From contig CAYUIQ010000183.1 of assembly GCA_964444795.1 (NCBI GenBank), forward strand, positions 1 to 18,271: a DNA stretch of 18,271 nt, in the 5' to 3' direction. The notes under the pieces were generated by a model. That model had not been told where the DNA came from and made no database searches. It worked only from the letters and a program-made list of their open reading frames with translations. The translations under genes were made by a program, and so were the position numbers. The stretch comes from JABMRP01 sp964444795. Its GTDB lineage: Bacteria > Planctomycetota > Planctomycetia > Pirellulales > Thermoguttaceae. Of the stretch, positions 13,538 through 18,271 are shown piece by piece (position 1 is the first letter of the stretch; each line of letters starts with the position of its first letter).

Positions 13538-13622
13538 GTCATCTCGGCCTCCCGGAGAGCGGAGTCGATTGCCGTTGGGGCTTGTTCTGGTTGTGTAAGA
13601 TGCAAGCTTCGAGCCGAAGATG

Positions 13623-13641
13623 CACTGGCGAGACGCCAGTG
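13623..13641. repeat. Perfect 8-bp hairpin after the M14 gene
   Basis: CACTGGCG (13623-13630) and CGCCAGTG (13634-13641) form a perfect stem with a 3-base loop, 18 bp beyond the M14 stop at 13659. There is no T-run on the minus side. It may protect or terminate the M14 transcript, or be a member of a dispersed palindrome family. Confidence 0.55.
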
Positions 13642-13658
13642 GCCCCGTAGCGGCCTGC

Positions 13659-14852
13659 TCACTTACGCGTACCCCGGTAGTATTCCGCCAGCGCCCGCAT
13701 GATGACCGCTCCGGACTGCTTGTTCTTCGCCTTGGTTTCGATCCCGCCCGATCCCTCGCAGAGAAAGGCGGTGATGCCGAACTGATCGTGCGGGCCGGTG
13801 CTCCACTTCGTGCGTGCGCCGCCCTCTTTGCCGCACAGGGGATTGACCAGGTCGTCGCGGTCCAGCCGATCGAGAATCGCGCCGAACTCCGACACCGGGC
13901 CGATCGTTTCGCCGATCTCGGGGCCTTCATTGTAGAGGATATCGACCATGCCGCCCCAAGTGTGGCAGGACCAGATATCGGTCACCGGGCTCGTCGAGGC
14001 CATAATCTTCTCAAAATCCTTCTGCCACCAATACGGCTCGGTGGTCTGGGCTTTCGAGTCTGCCCCGGTTGAGAGGTAGCTGCGGTTCATGTCGGTTCCT
14101 TCGGCGTTGGCCCGCATCCAGCCGTGGCTGGGCGAGTCGGGACTCATCATCGGCACGAAATGGCAGAGACTCCGCCGGCGGAAGTCGCTCGCTTCGGCGC
14201 TCAGGGCCCAGTCGATCATGCCGGCGATTCGCCACTGCGCGTTGCCTTCGCCGCCGTGCTGATTGGCGGCGTAGTGGACCCAACGGTCTTCTCTCGGGTG
14301 AGGACTCTTGGGATCGGTTATTTCCAAGCGATACAGATTACGGCCCTCGAACGATTTCCCGACGACTTTCACGGTCACCCACGGGCTCTTCTTCCACTGC
14401 TCGATCAACTCGACGAGGTTCTCGTACGACATCGGCACCTGATTGCCGAAATAGACGACTTCTTCGGTGAACTCGGGGAAAGTGAACCCCCTGCCTTGCC
14501 AGCGGATCGGATTCCAATGCTTGCCGTCGTACGACCAGGAGTGAAAATACTCGCGATACGAACCGTTGCGTCCCGCGCCGGGATCGACGTCCAGTCGCAA
14601 TGGGTTGCCGCGGGCGTTGCCGGTAATGATGAAATTGACGAAGGCCGCCTGATGCGCAACCCCCGGTTGGTCGCCCAGGGCGATCTTGAAGTGATTCTTC
14701 GCCACCTTGGTCACCACCGAGTTGTTGGATCCCAGGGGGCCGTCGAGCTTGAAATCCGCGACGGAAAGCTCGCCGGCTTGCGTCGCTGGGGTGAGTATCC
14801 ATAGGAAAGTAACAAGGCAGAAAACGGTCGTCGAACGCATTCGGTTACTCAC
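13659..14852 (-). CDS. Exported M14-family zinc carboxypeptidase
   Basis: 397 aa. The GTG at 14852 is chosen because AGGAGGG lies 7 bases upstream; the ATG at 14840 would be 19 bases away. A signal peptide is visible (MRSTTVFCLVTFLWILTP, cleavage near TQA-GE, residue 27). An N-terminal beta domain (about 28-140) precedes the peptidase domain, as in cytosolic-carboxypeptidase/AGBL-like M14 proteins. Zinc ligands are His199 and Glu202 (NQHGGEGN) and His297 (SCHTWGG). Asn256-Arg257 (DMNRSY) match the substrate carboxylate site, and Glu366 (FLCEGSGG) is the catalytic glutamate. It should remove C-terminal residues from peptides outside the cytoplasm; specificity cannot be read. It is a single-gene unit between two hairpin repeats, convergent to the PEP-CTERM operon and divergent from the GH gene. 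Confidence 0.9.
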   Translation of the reverse strand: MSNRMRSTTVFCLVTFLWILTPATQAGELSVADFKLDGPLGSNNSVVTKVAKNHFKIALGDQPGVAHQAAFVNFIITGNARGNPLRLDVDPGAGRNGSYREYFHSWSYDGKHWNPIRWQGRGFTFPEFTEEVVYFGNQVPMSYENLVELIEQWKKSPWVTVKVVGKSFEGRNLYRLEITDPKSPHPREDRWVHYAANQHGGEGNAQWRIAGMIDWALSAEASDFRRRSLCHFVPMMSPDSPSHGWMRANAEGTDMNRSYLSTGADSKAQTTEPYWWQKDFEKIMASTSPVTDIWSCHTWGGMVDILYNEGPEIGETIGPVSEFGAILDRLDRDDLVNPLCGKEGGARTKWSTGPHDQFGITAFLCEGSGGIETKAKNKQSGAVIMRALAEYYRGTRK

Positions 14853-14910
14853 GGGAAGTCCCTCCTGATGCACGGGTGTTTTGTGTGGACCCATTATCTT
14901 AGCGTTTCCC

Positions 14911-14927
14911 CTCTCCCTTTGGGAGAG
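14911..14927. repeat. Short hairpin in the M14-GH divergent gap
   Basis: CTCTCCC (14911-14917) and GGGAGAG (14921-14927) pair perfectly around TTT. It sits in a GC-rich gap with the right 28-bp repeat and has no T-run on either side. Significance is unclear. Confidence 0.4.
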
Positions 14928-14969
14928 ACGCCGGGGGTCTGCGGGGTGGGGAAAGTTCTCAAGGGGTTC

Positions 14970-14997
14970 GCCCCCCGGCAAAGCCGGGGGCTGAGGG
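14970..14997 (+). repeat. 28-bp palindromic repeat, right copy
   Basis: 27 of 28 bases match the minus strand of 13502-13529. CCCCCGGC (14972-14979) and GCCGGGGG (14983-14990) form a perfect 8-bp stem with an AAA loop. It lies between the divergent M14 and GH genes, so here it cannot be a simple terminator for either. Confidence 0.75.
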
Positions 14998-15007
14998 AAC
15001 CTCACGT

Positions 15008-15036
15008 TTGCCTTCGACGGCGGTTGTCGCCATAAT
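15008..15036 (+). promoter_or_regulatory. Candidate promoter of the GH gene
   Basis: TTGCCT (15008-15013) and CATAAT (15031-15036) are separated by exactly 17 bases and resemble a sigma-70 promoter. The -10 box ends 44 bp before the ATG at 15081. This rests on motif reading only. Confidence 0.4.
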
Positions 15037-15080
15037 GGGGCGTCGGCCGCTTGCTTTGCACGAATGACGGGAGATCCGCG

Positions 15081-17582
15081 ATGCACAAACTGATGACGAG
15101 ACGATCCATCCTCTGGTTTTCAACTTTGGCGATGGCACTGGTCCTCGACACAGGTTTGACAAGGGCCGCCGAGCCGCGGGTGTTGATCGGCAACGCGCCC
15201 GAGGCGACGGCCACGTGGCGATACACGACCGACAAACCGGCCGATGCATGGCTCAGTCCGGACTTCGACGACGGCGCGTGGACCGAGGGGAAGGCCGGGT
15301 TCGGCGTGGTCGATCAGGTCACGCCGGCGGAGACCATCGGCACGCCCTGGACGACGTCCGATATCTGGCTGCGCAAGACGATCGAGGTGACCGGCCCGGT
15401 CGAGTTTCAGACGGCCGCGGTGCGGGTCCGCCACGACGAGGACGTCGAAATGTACGTCAACGGCAAGCGGGTCTTCTCCGTCACGGGGTTCAACGTGCGG
15501 AGAACCGCGTACGACGTGACCGCGGAACTCAAGGCATCGCTGAAGCCCGGCCGTAACGTCGTGGCCGTGCATGTTCATCAGACCAGCGGCGGCCAGTATA
15601 TCGACCTCGGGCTGGTATTGGACCCCAAGGAGAAGCCGGCGGTGCGGATCGATCCGCAGGCGCTTGCCCGGCTGCGCGCATCGCGATGGCCGGTCGAGAA
15701 GGCGTGGAAGTGGTATCGCGGAGTCGGGCCCGTGGCGGGCTGCAACTACCTGCCGCGAACGGCCGTCAACAGCACCGAGATGTGGCAGAAGGAGACGTTC
15801 GACCCGAAGACAATCGACGAGGAACTCGGCTGGGCCGGGAAGTGCGGCATGAACAGCGTCCGCGTGTTTGTGCAGTATATCGTCTACCAGCCGGATCCCG
15901 AGGGTCTGATCGAGCGTATGGACCGATTCCTGGAAATCGCCGATCGACACGGCATTTCGGTGATGTTCATCCTCTTCGACGACTGTTGGATCCAGGAACC
16001 GAAGTTGGGCAAGCAGCCGGACCCGGTGCCGGGGTTGCACAATAGCCAGTGGACCGCCAGCCCGGGCAAAAGCCGCAAAGCCCGGGAGAATTGGCCGGCG
16101 CTGGAGAAATACGTAACCCATGTCGTGGGGCATTTCGCCGGGGACAAGCGAGTGATCCTTTGGGATCTGTTCAACGAGGCGAAAGGGGAAAGCCGGCCGC
16201 TGATCGAGGCGGCGTTCGGTTGGGCGCGAAGTGCGAATCCGACGCAACCGCTCAGCGCCTGCTGGCAGGCGTCGGATCTCTGGGACGTGGCCACGTTTCA
16301 CGACTACCACACGCCCAATGCGAAAGGACTGGCCGCGCGAACCGCCGAGCGGCCGGCCCTCTGCACCGAGTGCATCGCGCGGACGTTCAACCCCCGGTTC
16401 GACGCGATCGTTCTGCCCATGGCCGAGCACGGCATCGGCTGGTACATGTGGGGATTGGTCAAAGGGCGCATTCAGACGCACTATCCTTGGGGCTCCAAGC
16501 GCGACGCCCCCGAGCCGAAGGTCTGGTTCCACGATCTGCTCCACCCCGACGGCGCGCCGTACGATCCGAAAGAGATCGAGTTCATTCGCCGCTTCCACCG
16601 AGAGTTCAAGATGCCCCGTCGTACCGATCGCTGGTCGGAGGAACAAGCCGGCAAGTGGTACAAGCAGGCCGGGCCGATTCGCGGCTGTAATTACCTCCCC
16701 CGATCGGCCACCAACACGACCGAGATGTGGCAGAAGGAAACCTTCGACCCGAAAACCATCGACGAGGAACTGGCGTGGGCCAAGTCGGTCGGTTTCAACA
16801 GCCTGCGGGTGTTCGTGCAGTATCTGGTCTGGGAAAACGATCCCGACGGGTTGAAGCAGCGTATGGAGGAATTCCTCCGGATCGCCGATTCGCGCGGAAT
16901 CCGGACGATGTGGGTGTTGTTCGACGACTGTGCGTTCGGCTATCCGGCCAGGCACGAGCCGTACTTGGGCCCGCAAGGCGATCCCAAGCCGGGTGAGTAT
17001 GCGCCCTTCTGGACCCCCAGCCCCGGACGCCGCCGCGTGGCCGACCGCCGGGCGTGGCCCAAGCTGCGCGAGTACGTGACGGATCTGGTGTGTACGTACG
17101 GCGACGACCGGCGCGTCCTGGCGTGGGACCTTTACAACGAGGCCCGATCGGAAAACCGCCCGTTGATCGAAGCGGCGTTTGCCTGGGCACGTCGGGCCGG
17201 TCCCTCTCAACCGTTGACCACCTGCTGGCACGCCCACGATCTGGCCGACGTGATCTCGTTTCACTGCTACGGCTCGCCGGAAGCAATGAGCAACACGATC
17301 GGGCAGCACAAGACGCACGGCCGGCCGGTTCTCTGCACCGAATGGCTGCTGCGCCGAGGGGGCAACACGGTGGCCGGCATTCTCCCGGTGCTCGAAGAAG
17401 AGCAGGTCGGTTGGTTCATCTGGGGGCTGGTCGCCGGCCGGACACAAACCTGCATGCACTGGAGTTCCAAGCCGGGCGATCCGATTCCGGACAACTGGCA
17501 GCACGACATTTTCAACGCCGACGGCACCGCGTATCGGGAGGAAGAGAACGCGTTGTTTCGGAAGGTTGCGAAGGAGGAGTGA
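15081..17582 (+). CDS. Secreted protein with two tandem GH5-like (clan GH-A) domains
   Basis: 833 aa; GGAG lies 7 bases before the ATG at 15081. A signal peptide (about 1-30, ending TRAA) is followed by a beta-sandwich of the galactose-binding type at about 40-182 (WLSPDFDDGAWTEG, IWLRKTIEV, MYVNGKRVF, NVVAVHVHQ). Two copies of a TIM-barrel glycosidase-like domain follow, at about 203-517 and 518-833. Each opens with GCNYLPR and TEMWQKETFDPKTIDEEL. Acid/base candidates are Glu366 (WDLFNEAKG) and Glu687 (WDLYNEARS); nucleophile candidates are Glu430 (LCTECIAR) and Glu754 (LCTEWLLRR). Both domains keep the full pair, so both may be active. The substrate is a beta-linked glycan of unknown type. 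The transporter gene 163 bp downstream might take up products. Confidence 0.88.
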   Translation: MHKLMTRRSILWFSTLAMALVLDTGLTRAAEPRVLIGNAPEATATWRYTTDKPADAWLSPDFDDGAWTEGKAGFGVVDQVTPAETIGTPWTTSDIWLRKTIEVTGPVEFQTAAVRVRHDEDVEMYVNGKRVFSVTGFNVRRTAYDVTAELKASLKPGRNVVAVHVHQTSGGQYIDLGLVLDPKEKPAVRIDPQALARLRASRWPVEKAWKWYRGVGPVAGCNYLPRTAVNSTEMWQKETFDPKTIDEELGWAGKCGMNSVRVFVQYIVYQPDPEGLIERMDRFLEIADRHGISVMFILFDDCWIQEPKLGKQPDPVPGLHNSQWTASPGKSRKARENWPALEKYVTHVVGHFAGDKRVILWDLFNEAKGESRPLIEAAFGWARSANPTQPLSACWQASDLWDVATFHDYHTPNAKGLAARTAERPALCTECIARTFNPRFDAIVLPMAEHGIGWYMWGLVKGRIQTHYPWGSKRDAPEPKVWFHDLLHPDGAPYDPKEIEFIRRFHREFKMPRRTDRWSEEQAGKWYKQAGPIRGCNYLPRSATNTTEMWQKETFDPKTIDEELAWAKSVGFNSLRVFVQYLVWENDPDGLKQRMEEFLRIADSRGIRTMWVLFDDCAFGYPARHEPYLGPQGDPKPGEYAPFWTPSPGRRRVADRRAWPKLREYVTDLVCTYGDDRRVLAWDLYNEARSENRPLIEAAFAWARRAGPSQPLTTCWHAHDLADVISFHCYGSPEAMSNTIGQHKTHGRPVLCTEWLLRRGGNTVAGILPVLEEEQVGWFIWGLVAGRTQTCMHWSSKPGDPIPDNWQHDIFNADGTAYREEENALFRKVAKEE
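15687..17579 (+). repeat. Internal tandem duplication of the GH domain
   Basis: Two units of about 945 bp lie head to tail (about 15687-16631 and 16632-17579). A 20-base stretch is identical at 15774-15793 and 16719-16738, and long flanking stretches are very similar. The units have diverged around the nucleophile (ECIAR against EWLLRR). Confidence 0.8.
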
Positions 17583-17614
17583 CCGAATATACCGTACGAC
17601 GGGCCTCCGTCGAG

Positions 17615-17643
17615 TTGCATCGGCAATAGTTCCTGGGTATGAT
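17615..17643 (+). promoter_or_regulatory. Candidate promoter of the MFS gene
   Basis: TTGCAT (17615-17620) and TATGAT (17638-17643) are separated by 17 bases, a good sigma-70-like match (4 of 6 and 5 of 6). The pair lies about 100 bp before the ATG at 17746 and 33 bp after the GH gene stop, which suggests the transporter has its own promoter. Confidence 0.42.
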
Positions 17644-17745
17644 GGCCCGATAATGTGGCTGCCGCGGCGGCGTGACGAGCCGGGCCGGTTTTCCGCACAA
17701 TAACCAGCGACACAGTAATCCCCTAACGTGGAGCGAAACAGGATC

Positions 17746-18271
17746 ATGGATCTCGAAGTCTACATCCCCGTCAGCGTGGTGATGTTTTTGGAGTTTGCCA
17801 TTTGGGGCGCGTGGGCTCCGGTCTTGGCCGCCCGGCTATTGGGGCCGTTGAAGATGACCGGCAAGCAGACCGGCTGGATCTACGCCACTTTGCCGCTGGC
17901 CTGCATCATTGCGCCGCTGGTGGCCGGGCAGCTTGCCGATGGTTGGTTTGCCACGAAGTGGATCCTCGGCGTGGCACACCTGATCGGCGCGGTGTTGTTG
18001 TTCGTTGCCGCCACCAAGCGCACGTTCATGCCGCTGTTCTGGGTGATGCTCTGCTATTCGATGTGTTACGCCGCCACCTTGCCGCTGGTCAATTCGCTTC
18101 TCTTCAGCCAGATCTCCGATCAGGATACACAGAACAGGGTCTTTCTCTGGGCGCCGATCTCCTGGGCGCTGGTCGGGTATTCCCTCACCGGGTGGCGGTG
18201 GATCTTCAAGACCGAGGGTGAGGGACGCGATGGCTTGATCTTCGCCGCCGTGCTCTCGGTGGTGATGGGTG
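17746..18271 (+). CDS. MFS transporter, NupG-like, N-terminal part (cut by window end)
   Basis: The frame is open from the ATG at 17746 to the end, 175 codons. Hydrophobic segments are visible at about 8-30, 44-64, 72-90, 95-118, 140-152 and 163-175, the pattern of an MFS N-terminal half. The first helix, VVMFLEFAIWGAW, resembles the nucleoside:H+ symporter (NupG) branch, and the loop after helix 2 (AGQLADGWFATKW) matches the MFS loop 2-3 motif. The substrate is unknown; nucleosides or sugars are possible, the latter given the neighbouring glycosidase. GGAG at 17730-17733 is 12 bases upstream and AGGA only 2, so initiation is not strongly marked. The C-terminal half lies outside the window. 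Confidence 0.85.
   Translation, partial: MDLEVYIPVSVVMFLEFAIWGAWAPVLAARLLGPLKMTGKQTGWIYATLPLACIIAPLVAGQLADGWFATKWILGVAHLIGAVLLFVAATKRTFMPLFWVMLCYSMCYAATLPLVNSLLFSQISDQDTQNRVFLWAPISWALVGYSLTGWRWIFKTEGEGRDGLIFAAVLSVVMG

Noticed and set aside
15120..17747. 875-aa minus-strand open frame
   Set aside because: It is fully antisense to the GH gene, which has a signal peptide, catalytic motifs and a ribosome-binding site. The frame is open only because of codon bias in the real gene.

Overview
The window looks like a chromosomal segment of a planctomycete, probably of the Pirellulales type. This is inferred from gene content: a Tat-exported Gfo/Idh/MocA oxidoreductase, PEP-CTERM anchored surface proteins, SUMF1/FGE-domain lipoproteins, a PD40 (TolB-like) propeller, an exported M14 peptidase, GH-A type glycoside hydrolase domains and small GC-rich palindromes between genes. 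Base composition is GC-rich except for one clear dip at about 6246-8870. No tRNA, rRNA, CRISPR array, transposase or integrase was seen.

Layout. 60-1443 (minus): exported Gfo/Idh/MocA oxidoreductase with its own terminator. 1444-1892: non-coding, with one strong palindrome. 1893-10041 (minus): a tight run of six genes read from right to left: PD40 propeller, SUMF1/FGE lipoprotein, 588-aa exported protein of unknown function, SUMF1/FGE domain fused to a complete histone-deacetylase-type domain, MBOAT O-acyltransferase, SGNH-type membrane protein. Junctions are mostly overlaps or gaps of 4-27 bp, so this is probably one operon; a possible promoter lies at 10139-10167. 10305-11354 (minus): LacI-family regulator. 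11397-11425: AT-rich operator-like repeats in the divergent gap. 11471-13477 (plus): a 49-codon small ORF, a 76-aa minimal PEP-CTERM protein and a 532-aa PEP-CTERM protein, each with a strong Shine-Dalgarno. 13659-14852 (minus): exported M14 carboxypeptidase, bracketed by an inverted pair of 28-bp hairpin repeats. 15081-17582 (plus): secreted protein with two tandem GH5-like domains. 17746 to the end (plus): start of an MFS transporter.

The most interesting region is the six-gene run. A lower-GC block of about 2.6 kb, carrying the 588-aa unknown gene and most of one FGE gene, sits between two direct copies of the same 5' gene segment (110 of 120 bases identical). The simplest reading is that the FGE-deacetylase fusion once followed the PD40 gene directly through a GTGA overlap, and that a foreign block later entered and duplicated the 5' end of the gene. 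The fusion itself is unusual: a predicted lipoprotein whose C-terminal half keeps the metal-binding residues of a class II-like deacetylase, next to a membrane O-acyltransferase and its SGNH partner. Together they could form an envelope system that adds and removes acetyl groups on an exported glycan. That role is inference, not shown by the sequence.
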